This document shows, in pieces, positions 45,396 through 55,783 of a stretch of DNA of 64,000 bases; within the stretch, counting starts at the first letter, position 1, and every line of letters begins with the position of its first letter. The notes under the pieces are model-generated. The model did not search any database and had not been told where the DNA came from. It saw only the letters and a list, made by a program, of their open reading frames with translations. Origin of the DNA: Alopecurus myosuroides (Eukaryota; Streptophyta; Magnoliopsida; Poales; Poaceae); assembly GCA_028641055.1 (NCBI GenBank), contig CM054057.1, forward strand, positions 582,829,158 through 582,893,157, written 5' to 3'. A program made the translations under genes and the position numbers.

Positions 45396-46169
45396 CTTTG
45401 TGAGACTCGGCATCCGGGTTATATGGGTGTTTGGCCGTGTGAGAGTTAAATACTGGAGTGCGCCAACAATACTTCTGTAGTTTGTGCTATCCTTAGGACT
45501 GAGAGCAGTGCCATCTGTCAAGGTGAGTTTATCTGTAGTAGACAATGGAGTGGGACCAGTAGTACACACTGGTAGAAAATAGGCCTATAGTTCCGGTTCG
45601 CAAAGGCCATTAATCCCGGCCGCGCAACCAGGACTAAATAGGCGCGACTAAATGCCCCCCCTTTAGTCGCCCCTCTTACGAGCCGCGGCTAAAGGCCCGT
45701 CCACGTGGGCGGGTGGTGTGCGCCGGGAGCGGAGGACCTTTAGTCCCGGTTGGCCACACGAACCGAGACTACATGCTATTTCGTTATTTCTTTAATTCAT
45801 TTGGGTTTCTAATTATTTTTCACTCCCTTTTTTTTCAGAATTTTTATTATTTGCTTAGTGTCTAACTATAATTATCTCTAGTCAAATTTCTTACTCGTGG
45901 TCAAACTTCCCGCTCGGTCACCCATCCTCCCACTACTCTAGCACTAGCACGCTTAACTTCCGAGTTCCATCCCGTCCCGCATCCAAGTGTTTCGCACGCA
46001 TGTATGTGATACTAGTATCATATCAATACTATTAACATGTTGGTCGATTCCATATTTCTTTATTGTCTGAATTTCAAATAAATCTTTTAATAAACAAAAG
46101 TAATGATGTAATTAATAATTTTGAATAAATAAATAAACATTAACTTTTTAATTTGTATTATTTCTAAAA

Positions 46170-46390
46170 AATATTCAGAAAAATAAAACTAATTCATTTT
46201 AAAATCTTAAAAATACTATTAATATATCAAAATATTCAGAAAAATAAAACTAATTCATTTTAAAATCTTAAAAATACAAATAATATATCAAAATATTCAG
46301 AAAAATAAAACTAATACATTTTAAAATATTAAAAATACAAATAATATATCAAAAAATTCAGGAAAATAAAACTAATTCATTTTCCCCTTT
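46170..46390. repeat. About 61-bp AT-rich tandem repeat in CACTA1 (copy 2)
   Basis: Counterpart of 14685-14900, with the same number of units. Confidence 0.85.
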
Positions 46391-47067
46391 CCTAAATGCA
46401 AAATAAAATCTGATAAAATTCATGAACCAAACCATATGAAATCTAAACCATATAAAATTTGCAGATCCAAGTTTCGACTATTATTTTGGACACAAGAACT
46501 GTTTTGGCAATGACTATCTGTGAGAATGATTTGAACCTAACTTTTAAAATACATAACCAAAATGGACAAACTAAAATGTTCTGGATAGATATTGAAAAGA
46601 TCTATCCATAGCACTTAGCCTCCCATCAAGGTCAACAACCAAATGAAAATACCATCCTTTTTAATAAAAGAGAAGTAGGCTCTTCTATTATTTTTAGAAT
46701 GAGTTCAAAAATGTATTTTGAAGTAAATCCAACTGGATGAGTTTGGTATTGACTAGATCTATGTTTTCCTGTCTTAGATTAATTTTTGGACCTCTAGATT
46801 TATTTTTGGTGAACAGATATAGAAACAGTAGTTTTTGGTGAACAGATATATAGAAACGGTAGTTTTTCTGTTTTGTTTTCTTGATGTGTTTTTGTTTGTT
46901 TTCTTGATGTGTTTTTGTTTGTTTGTTTTGAAGTGTGTGTTTGACATAATAATATAGTTAGGAATTAATATAGAAATAATATCCATTACATAATAATATA
47001 TCCATTACATACTAATATATACATTACATGCATATATCGAACGCAAGATGCGGTACACAAACAACAT

Positions 47068-47798
47068 CTACTCGAGCTCCGTCGAGTAGATTCGGAACAA
47101 CTCGTAGGCAACGTATGCATCTATGGCTGCATAGTCGAGATTGATCCGGTCCAGTGGGTTCTTCCCCCAATACATGTGATTCTTGGAGGAGAAACGAGAC
47201 TTCATGGTTTTGTAGTCGGAGTGGATGAAGGCAGTTGCCATCGGAGCCATCCCGGTCTTGTGCCCGTACAACTCATCAAAATGGATAAGGTCCTGAAGAT
47301 CAATGTAGTGATCTTCAGGTATCACAATACCCAAGCGCATCAACTTCTGCCGGTCTTGAGTGATGTCAACGCTACAGAAGTCGTACCCCTTGTTGACAAG
47401 AAAATCAACAAGTTCCGGAGAATGCTTTGAACTACTGCAACAACAAAAATAGAACATGTGTTAGATATGTTGCAACACGTGTATTCTTCCAATGCAACAA
47501 ACAAATCGAAAATGCAACACTATCCTATAAGAGAGATAGTACGTGTGCGTTACCTTGCCCATTGGAAGACCAAAACGATCTCCTTGAAGGCAATCTGGAT
47601 AACGGCAACATCTCGCTGATTCGCCGTATACTCTAGGTCAAGCCCGAAGAACTTATGGTGTTCATCGGCTTCTTCATAGAGATTTCTCAAATGCTTAAGA
47701 GCATCGGGGAGCCTTCCGCACATATTGGTGTAGGCCACGTCGAGACTCTTGTGGCATGGTGTGGCCACACGGAGAAGGTTCCAAACGGGAGAACCCAT
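47068..47798 (-). CDS. DEDDy 3'-5' exonuclease carried by CACTA1 (intact form)
   Basis: Two exons, 47798-47554 and 47434-47068, give 203 codons with consensus splice sites (donor AG/GTAACG, acceptor TTGCAG). The predicted protein has all three exonuclease motifs of the DNA_pol_A_exo1/WRN-exonuclease-like family: Exo I FFGLDLEYT (D and E), Exo II around FCSVDITQD with IDLQDL, and Exo III LDYAAIDAYVAYEL (Y, D). Members remove nucleotides from DNA or RNA 3' ends using two metal ions. There is no N-terminal targeting or helicase region. The start ATGGGTTCTCC is the first Met. It is probably a host gene captured by the transposon and kept readable here; activity is untested. The overlapping frame 47550-48044 is read-through into subterminal repeats. 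Confidence 0.78.
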
Positions 47799-48181
47799 GG
47801 GTGCTTGGTGGAGGAAGAAGAGAGGAAGAAGAGAAGAGAGGAAGAAGAAATAGAGACTCTCGGGTGCGCACTGTAGCAATGGCCTTTTGCCTATCGCTCG
47901 CGAAATAAAACCGCCGCACGGGAGGCGAGCAGTTTGTATCTTTAGTCGCGGGTGGCCAGGCCAACCGGAACTAAAGACAGGGAGGCCAGCAGTTTGGATC
48001 ATTAGTCGCGGGTGGCCAGGCCAACCGGAATTAAATCCCTCCACGCGCTTCCCAAACCGCGACGCATGACCTTCAGTCGCGGGTCGTCTCCCGAACCGGG
48101 ACTAAAACCCCTTTAGTCACGGGTGCGCAAAATTTGGGGACTGATGGGGGCGTATGGAAGGTCTTTTTTCTACCAGTGACA

Positions 48182-49057
48182 CTGTAGCACGCCAACCTTT
48201 TTTAACAAGTCTGAAGCATATTTGGCTTGCGTGAGAATGAGTCCACTCGAGCATTTGTTAACTTCAATACCTAAAAAGAAATGCAAGTCACCAAGATCTT
48301 TGAGAGCAAAGTGAATACTCAAGTTGTGAAGTAAAACCGAAATGGCCTGATCAGACGTGCTTGCCACAATAGTATCATACACATATATCAACATAAACAT
48401 TGTGATACCTGAGTTGTTGTAGAGAAACAAAGAGGTGTCAGCCTTGGAGGGAATAAAACCAAGATCTTGCAACTTTGAGCTTAACCGAGAATACCAAGCA
48501 CATGGGGCCTGTTTGAGACCATATAAAGATTTGTCAAGTTTGCAAATATGATGCGGAAAGCGAGGATTTTTGAACCGAGGAGGTTGTTTCATGTAAACTT
48601 CTTCCTCCAGAATGCCTTGAAGAAACGCGTTCTTGACGTCTAGCTGTCGTAGGCTCCACCCTTGAGACATAGAAATAGCAAGAACAAGTCTAACAGTAGC
48701 AGATTTAACAACATGATTGAAGGTATCTTCATAGTCAATATTGTATCTCTGTTTAAAGCCTTTAGCAACGAGACGTGCTTTATACCTTTCAGTTGTGCCA
48801 TCAGCATGTTTCTTGATCCGATAAACCCATTTGCAGTCAATCAGGTTCTTGCTCGAGTTGGGAGGTACTAAATGCCATGTGTGATTGTCCATGAGTGCTT
48901 GATATTCGTCATTCATCGCTTGCTTCCGTTTATCATCTGCAAGGGCCTCTGCAATGCCTCTTGGTTCTATTGTAGATGTATAAATACCATAACGGACCAG
49001 TGTGCCTGTCCATTTTTTACCATAGGGAACAGTGCCGTCAGTCCATAAACAAGGGTG
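48182..49057 (-). pseudogene. Copia B reverse transcriptase, copy 2
   Basis: Reads through the RT core without the copy-1 frameshift ([16 protein letters not shown] present) up to the CACTA1 target site. The active site is YVYD as in copy 1, so it would still be inactive. RT C-terminal and RNase H parts are displaced or missing. Confidence 0.88.
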
Positions 49058-50725
49058 TCAGATACCTTTTTGCAAGCGTGTGCGAACTGGAGAAATGTCA
49101 TGCACAGGAGCATGAGCAGCATTCGTAGCCACAGAGGATCCGGAGCCAGGGGAGTCCGGTGAGTGGCTCACTGTGATTCTGTCGTCAGCAGCAGAGGAAT
49201 CAGCACCGCCAGGTGGAGTGCCAGGAGAGGACGAGGAGGTCGCGGTCTCGTCGTCTGCTGCATGTGCATGTGGGCGGGACCCACGGTGGTCGTCCACCGA
49301 TTCGTCAGCATGCGGAGGAGAGGCGGGTGTCCCGCGCTGGGCGCTGTCGTCATCTGTCTTCCGCTGAGAGGAGGCAGGCGTGTCCGTGGCCGAGTGGAAA
49401 GGCGAGGAGACCGAGGCGGATCTTTCCGCCTGATCCGAGGCAGATTGACTGTCTGCGGAAGGTTCCGTAGCAGGAGAAGTACCAGAATCAGTCTCGTGTT
49501 CTGTGCCAAACGAATTTTGATGTAGTTCATCCGTTTCTTCACTGTTTTAGCTGAAATTTTCACTAGAAGCTGTAGAATTATCAGTAGAATCTGCAGCAGT
49601 GTCATTAGTACCTTGAAGAATAGTAGAAACAGGAACAATATGCATATGATCATAAACATGTATACCCTCATTGTGTGATGATGAAGATGCTAGAGAATTA
49701 TTTAATAGGATAATTTCTCCACGAAGCTGAGAACCAGCGTTGGGATGCAGTGATTGAAAAGGAAATATGTTTTCATCAAACACCACATCATATGAAATAT
49801 ACACCCGTCCAGTGGCCACGTCAAGACATTTTACACCCTTATGAAGGGAACTATAACCCAGGAAAACACATCTTTTGGTCCGAAAAGAGAGCTTGCGTTT
49901 GTTATATGGACGAAGGTTTGACCAACAAGCACACCCAAAAATACGAAGAGTGTCATAATTGGGTTTGACATTGAGCAGTTTTTCCACTGGAGATGCAAGA
50001 TTGAGGACTTTTGTTGGAAGCAAATTAATGAGAAAAGTGGCAGTGAGAAAAGCTTCATCCCAAAATTTCAATGGCATGGAAGCATTAGCAAGTAAAGCTA
50101 GACCAACTTCGACGATGTGTCGATGCTTGCGTTCAGCTGAACCATTTTGTTAATGAGCATGTGGGCAAGATACACAATGAGTAATACCAACTTTTTGGAA
50201 AAAACCATGGAGTTTTTCATATTCACCTCCCCAATCAGTTTGCATAGTAATGATTTTGCGACCAAACTTCCGCTCAACAAGTTGTTGAAAATTAAGGAAA
50301 ACTTGATAAACATCACATCTCCTCTTAAGCAAATAGATCCAATTAAATTTGCTATAGTCATCAATAAAGCTTACATAATACTGGTGTTTGCCAACAGAGG
50401 CTGGAGCTGGACCCCATACATCAGAGAAAACTTGTTCTAAGGGACAAGTAGAAACACTAGTAGAGGTAGGATAAGGCAATTGATGACTCTTTGCTTGTTC
50501 GCATGGATCACACACATAAGGATTTATTTCTGGGGAATGCGAGAGATTATTCTTCCTAATGACTTGCTGAACAATAAAGGATGATGGATGGCCTAGACGA
50601 CGATGCCAAGTGGATGAAGACAACTTGATAGTGATGAAGGCATGCTTGTGGGACTCGGCAGCAATGGGCACAAGAGGATATAAGCCGCCATGACAGGGAC
50701 CTCTAAACAGAATTTGCTTGGTTTC
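49058..50725 (-). pseudogene. Copia B integrase and linker, copy 2
   Basis: Same domains as 17548-19215. The three stops at 49058 (TGA), 49547 (TAA) and 50150 (TAA) are shared with copy 1, so they predate the duplication. Differences I can see are few, for example S for P after LGYS. Confidence 0.88.
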
Positions 50726-51849
50726 CTAATCCTTAATCAAAAAGAAGAAATGGTGAAATTCAACAAAAGCATTATTGTCTAGGGAAATTTTATGAGCTGA
50801 TAGGATATTTTTAGGGGCACTAGGAACATACAATATATTGCGTAAGTGGATGGAACTATGAGGGGTATGCAATGTTGAATGACCAATATGTTGTATTGTC
50901 ATACCTGTGCCACTGGCATTGTGGACTTGATCATGCCCCCTGTAGTTGTCCCGAGTGTGCAGCTTGTTTAGCTCTCCAGTGATGTGATTCGTAGCTCCAG
51001 TATCCATATACCAATTGGTATCGACTCCATATGCACCTTTTTCATTGCGAGTGTTGCGAGTGTGATCTTCATCATCAGCATGGCGATCCTCATAACGCCA
51101 CCAACAGTCATTTGCGGGATGGCCATGCTTCTTGCATATTTGGCATATGCAATCAACAAATGGAGTAGGGGTACTTCCACGACCACGGCCACCTCTAGGT
51201 GCACCACGGCCGCCACCATCACGGCGATAACCACCACCATCATCACGACGATATCCACCATCATCACGGCGCTGCATGTTATGGTCATCACGCCGATACT
51301 CATCACGACGGTACTGTCCGCCACCACGATCATCACGAGCACCGCCATCACGGTAGCCACCATCACGGTATCCTCCTCCATCACGATATCCTCCAGCGCC
51401 ATTGCGGTATTGCTGTCCCCCTCCATTGCGGTACTGCTGTCCTGCACCGCGATCATCATGTCTGTACCGCCCTCCCCCATTGCGGGCAGCGGCATTGGCA
51501 GAGGACTGAAAAACCGTGGCACTCTGCCCGGACTCGGACAGGGCGGACTGCCTGTAGTCGTAGGCCTGAAGCTCGGCGCACATGTCGGTGAGTGTTGTGG
51601 TCGGAACCGCATTGATGGAGGCGACAAAGGGGGTATAGTCACCATCGAAACCAGCTAGGATGTAGCCTTTCAGTTCATCGTCATCAACGGTCTTCCTAGC
51701 AGCGGCGAGTTCGGAAACAAACCTTTTCATCTTGGAGATGTATTGTGCGGCCGTGAGATCGATTTTCTTTGTGTTGATGAGAGCACCGCGCAACATGTTG
51801 ACACGGGCACGTAACTGCGAAGAGAACAGTCCATCAATGGCAGCCCAAA
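50726..51849 (-). pseudogene. Copia B gag and protease, copy 2, fused at a deletion
   Basis: The gag core, Gly/Arg-rich repeats, CCHC knuckle and DTGA protease are in one open frame, because the base missing at 19784 in copy 1 is present here. The 5' third of gag is deleted. The open frame runs on past the junction into CACTA3 sequence to 51907, giving an artificial N-terminus. TAG at 50726-50728 is shared with copy 1. Confidence 0.85.
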
Positions 51850-51864
51850 TTTTCGTGCCAAAGG
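51850..51864. other. Deletion junction with templated filler in copy 2
   Basis: After cagcccaaa (copy-1 position 20338) come 15 bases, ttttcgtgccaaagg, and then the same ttttcgtgcc starts again and continues as copy-1 position 23028. The filler is copied from the acceptor side, as in error-prone end joining with a template switch at AAA. About 2,689 bp of copy 1 are missing, including the Copia B 5' LTR, the SINE and the left end of CACTA3. Confidence 0.85.
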
Positions 51865-52841
51865 TTTTCGTGCCAAATTTGCTGCAGACGTGGGGCCGGC
51901 GCTGCACCTTTAGTACCGGTTCGTATCACGAACCGGCTTTAAAGGGTTTTCCCGCCTTTTTCTCCACGCGAGCACACCCGAGAGCACAGCTAGCTCTCCA
52001 ATTTTTCATTCCAACACATTTCCAAAAAAAATCTCTCCTCTCACACTCCACCAAATATTCATTTTTCTCCACCATTTTGTTAAGATTGGCAACAACCATA
52101 GCAACATGATCCTTTCTTCCGGCGTTCCTAATTTACCTCATTTCCGATAGTTTAACTCGTTTAATTTTTTTAGTGCTAGCAAGGTGTTTGTTGAAATGTC
52201 TAAGTTAGGAGTTTCATTCATTTTATATGCAATTTGAGATTAAATTAAAGTATGTTTTGTTGATTTTAGTATCTTTCCCGTCCGCACCACCATCGATCGC
52301 CAGCGCCGTCCCTAGCTGGCATCACCTGGTGAGCCTACTTGTTTTTATGTTTTATAAAAAAACTTAGTTTTATGTGATAGATGCATATATATTACTTTAT
52401 AATTTTCTTACCTGTATGATTTTTTTATGTATAGTGCCATGGTTTTGATATCGTTCCCCGTCGGCCCTCGTCCGGTCTATGATTCGGATATAGTATAATT
52501 TCGTAACTATTTGTTTCGTTTCGTTTTATGACAATTATGCCCACCAACCTGATATAGATATTTTATCTAGGAGGTAGTTAAGCCAGAAATTCCAACCGAC
52601 CCTCTGGTCGAAATGCTAAATTTATTTGAGAAAGAAAATAATGATTTGAAAGAAAAATTGAAAAGAAGTGAAGATCTTCGTTTGCAATGCCTAGAAGAGA
52701 AGATGAAATTGGACTTGAAGCTTGTCGACGTCGTCGATGATCACCAGATCAAAATGGATGCAATGCGCTTGAAGATTAAAAAGATTAGAAAATATGCCAT
52801 TAATCAAGAGGCTTGGTATCATTATGTTGTAGGTTCAGTAG
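51865..52841 (+). mobile_element. CACTA3 fragment, copy 2
   Basis: Counterpart of 23028-24004. The left terminal repeat and most subterminal repeats are deleted. The coiled-coil exon (52571-52846) is kept up to the element C insertion. Confidence 0.85.
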
Positions 52842-52846
52842 TTACC
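52571..52846 (+). pseudogene. CACTA3 coiled-coil ORF, copy 2
   Basis: Same exon as 23734-24009, cut at the same point by element C. Its membrane-segment remainder would lie right of the window. Confidence 0.7.
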
Positions 52847-54212
52847 TCATACGTCTCCAACGTATCTATAATTTCTGACGTTCCATGTTGATATTATGTC
52901 AATTGCTACATGTTTTCTCCCTTCTTTATGTCATTTTTATCGATTTTCCGGGACTAACCTATTAACAAGATGCCAAGTGCCGGTTCCCTGTTTTCTGCTG
53001 TTTTTAGTTTCAGAAAAGTTGATCTGGAAATATTCTCGGAATTGGACGATTCGAAAACAAGAAGTCTTAGAAGTCCCGAAGAGCCCCGGAGGGGGGCCAC
53101 AGGGTCGCCACACCATGGGGTGCACGGGTCCCCCCTGGCCGCGCCACCTAGGGGTGTGGGCCCCCTGGCCACCTCCCGGCGTCACCCTTTCGCCTAAATA
53201 TACTCCCCGAGGCATAAACCCTAGGGGAATCGATATTTTCCGCAAAATACATCCATAGCTTCGCCCCCGCCGCCGACAAGTTTCGTGGGACAGATCTCTG
53301 TTCTGGCACCCTGCCGGGACAAGGAAGTGCCCCCGGAAGGCCATCTCCATCGACTCCACCGCCATCTCCGTCGTCGTTTCTGTCTCCTATAATGAGGAGG
53401 GGGTAGTTCTCCCCAGGGGCTGAGGGCTCTACCGGTAGCTATGTGGTTCATCTCTGTCTCCCATGGTGTGATCTATATGTGATCATGAGATTTGTAATCT
53501 ATTTGAATTCGTAGATGTTACTCTTCATTTTTTGCTACTCAAGTGCTTTATTAACATGAACTTTGGAGTCACCTTGTCCCGTGTTGTGAAGGTGACAGTG
53601 TGCACACCGTGTGTGTCTCCTCCATGAAATTGTGGAGTTTGCTTCGTACCTTCTAGGGCGCTCATAGTGATAGAGTGGGGTTAACTAGACATGGGAATAC
53701 AAACATGAGGGGTGCAGTTACATCCCTACGCAATGATTAATGTTCATTATCCAACCGGAGAGGGTTAAGAGTAGCATAGTGAGAGAAGCTATCTAGTTAT
53801 TCATTTTAGTGATCATTGTTGAGAGCGTCCACTAGTGAAAATAGGAGCCCTAGGCCTTATTTCCAAGCATTGAAACACCGTTTTCCGCCTGTTCTGCTAC
53901 ATGTTTGCTTGCTGCCATTTTTTTCAGATTGCTGTTATCACTTATTATCATCCATATTACTTGCATTTTACTCTCTCTTCGCTGAACTAATGCACCTATA
54001 TACCTGACAAGTATATTGGGTGTGTTGGGGATACAAGAGACTTCTTGTATCTTAATTGCAGGGTTGCTTGAGAGGGATATCTTTGACCTATACCTCCCTG
54101 AGTTCGATAAACCTTAGGTGATCCACATAATGGAAACTTGCTGCTGTTCTACAAACTTCTGCACTTGGAGGCCCAACGTTGTCTACAAGAATAGAAGCGT
54201 GCGTAGACATCA
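52847..54212 (+). repeat. 5' LTR of element C (copy 2)
   Basis: Near-identical to 24010-25369, including the TCATACG start. Near 54085-54150 it keeps bases (ctatacctccctgagttcgat) that copy 1 has lost or changed, where it agrees with the 3' LTR at 36530-36590. Copy 1 is therefore the altered one there. Confidence 0.88.
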
Positions 54213-54387
54213 AGCTTTTTTCTGGCGACGTTGCCGGGGAGGTAAGGTAAATAGTACTCACATCCTTTGTGAGTGCTCGAAGTTATTTCCTTTAGATTCT
54301 GCAATTATATCTTTTTGTTTCTTATTTTCACTTGTTAGGCTTATTTTTACTTGTTGCTTGTTTTTATTTTCACTAGTTAGGCTAAAT

Positions 54388-55109
54388 GGAGAACAACAAA
54401 AATATGAGAGAGATTTATAATCTTTATCTTGAGTTAGGACATGAAGTGTTTGAAGAGAAAATTAAAAAACCTATGGAGCTTTATTTGCATGCTAATAGCA
54501 ATGTTATTTTGTTTGAATTATTTGAACACCATTATTGCTAATGCTCTGAAAAAGTCTAAGCTTGGGGAAGCTAGTTTTGATGAATCTGATATTTTTAGTC
54601 CCTCAAGTTTTGAGGAGGAAATTTTCTTTGATGATACCTTGCCTCCAATATATGATGATTATAATGATTGTGGTATTCTAGTTCCACCTGTTTACAATGA
54701 TGAATATGATATTTTCAGTCCACCTACTATTGAGGGAAAAATTAATTATGATTACAATATGCCTCCTATATTTAATGATTATGGTAATGAGAATAATAAT
54801 GATAGCTATTTTGTTGAATTTGCTCCCACTACTATTAATAAGAATGACTATGCTTATGTGGAGAGTATTAATTCTTTTATGCATGTGGCTCATGATAAGA
54901 ATGTTTTGTGTGATAGTTATATTGTTAATTTTATTCATGATGCTAATGAGAGTTATTATGATAGAGGGAAACATAATTTTATGCATCTCAACAATATCAA
55001 GTTTCCCCACTTTATGTTGAAATTTTTGAAGTTTCACTTGTTTTGCCTTTCTATGTTTGTTGATTTGTGCTTTCATGACTTGTTTTTTCTACAAGATTAT
55101 TTTTCATAG
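54388..55109 (+). pseudogene. Element C acidic ORF (copy 2)
   Basis: The first frame (MENNKNMREIYNL) reaches a TAA at 54538-54540. A second frame, 54441-55109, holds the Asp/Tyr/Pro-rich region and hydrophobic tail uninterrupted (222 codons as tracked). Copy 2 thus has a longer second frame than copy 1. I recognise no motif. Whether the two frames were ever joined by frameshifting is unknown. Confidence 0.5.
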
Positions 55110-55783
55110 GAAGTGGGTTAGACTCTTGATGCTCTCTTGATGCTCTCTTGATGCTCTCTTATTATTCTTGAACTCTTATTCTTATGTGAGCATCTTTTAA
55201 AAATCATTGTGCCTAGCTAAAAGGTCTTAAAGAAAAGCGCTACCGAGAGACAACCCGTTTTATTTCGCTGTTTTAAACCTGTTTTATTTCGTTTTCTTTG
55301 GTGTTCTTTGCACCTGGGTGTTTTCTATTTCCTTAGAAACCCCTATGTATCTTTTCTTTTGAGTTTTTGTTGAACCAAGTAAAGTCTCTAGTGAAAAGTT
55401 GAGACTATATTTCGGATTTCTGCACACGAAACAGATTTCTGCTGTCCACTGTTAATTGTGTTATAAATCACAGAAAATTCAAAATGACATGAGATTTTTT
55501 GTGCTTAATTCTGACTTATATACGCAACGTTTTTTAGAAGACCAATTTTTGATTTGAGCAACAGAAGATGTTTGAAAAAACGATCTTTACCTGTTGTTCT
55601 GTTCTGACAGATTTCTGCCATTTATCACATTTGCATCTTAATCTCTTTCTTTTGGTGTTCTTTTGAGAAAAATAGTTTTGAAAGAAGTTGTGATAGTAGC
55701 TAATGTGTTTTGAGTGTTATAATTGTGTTGAAACTGAACCATGTGAATTTATTATTTCAATTGCACTAACGTTGCTAATGAAG

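Larger units (their letters stand above)
13947..45432. repeat. Tandem segmental duplication, copy 1
   Basis: The unit is 31,486 bp. From 13947 onwards the sequence matches 45433 onwards in the same orientation. The bases before each point differ, and the end of copy 1 abuts the start of copy 2, which is the signature of a tandem duplication. Between 17401 and about 19000 I see three substitutions relative to copy 2 (18339, 18760, 18937). Internal transposons keep the same target sites in both copies, so they predate the duplication. Confidence 0.9.
40295..45432 (+). mobile_element. Element E, LTR-element fragment with a Transposase_28-type gene
   Basis: Starts TGTCGTGGGATGATCACGGC at 40295, matching LTR starts I know from Triticeae Gypsy elements, and interrupts fragment D. 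A promoter at 41107, a leader intron and a multi-exon gene (41903-45086) follow. The 3' side ends at 45432, the duplication junction, without a second LTR. I found no primer site, so the LTR/internal boundary is not fixed. There are no pol domains, so it is non-autonomous or truncated. Confidence 0.6.
45567..48178. mobile_element. CACTA1 with exonuclease gene (copy 2)
   Basis: Same ends and same ACA target (45564-45566, 48179-48181) as in copy 1; 2,612 bp. It is slightly longer than copy 1, mostly through a longer aagaggaagaagag run near 47815-47845 and an extra attacata unit near 46990-47010. Confidence 0.93.
45433..51849 (-). mobile_element. Copia B fragment, copy 2
   Basis: Holds part of the RT/RNase H segment (45433-45563), CACTA1 and its ACA targets, RT, integrase, protease and gag back to the gag core. 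Both LTRs and the primer site are missing: the 3' side is cut by the duplication breakpoint and the 5' side by the deletion. Confidence 0.9.

Noticed and set aside
47550..48044. 164-codon ORF extending the exonuclease upstream
   Set aside because: The upstream part translates CACTA subterminal repeats (tandem GWPGHPRL units). The ATG at 47798 gives a sensible start.
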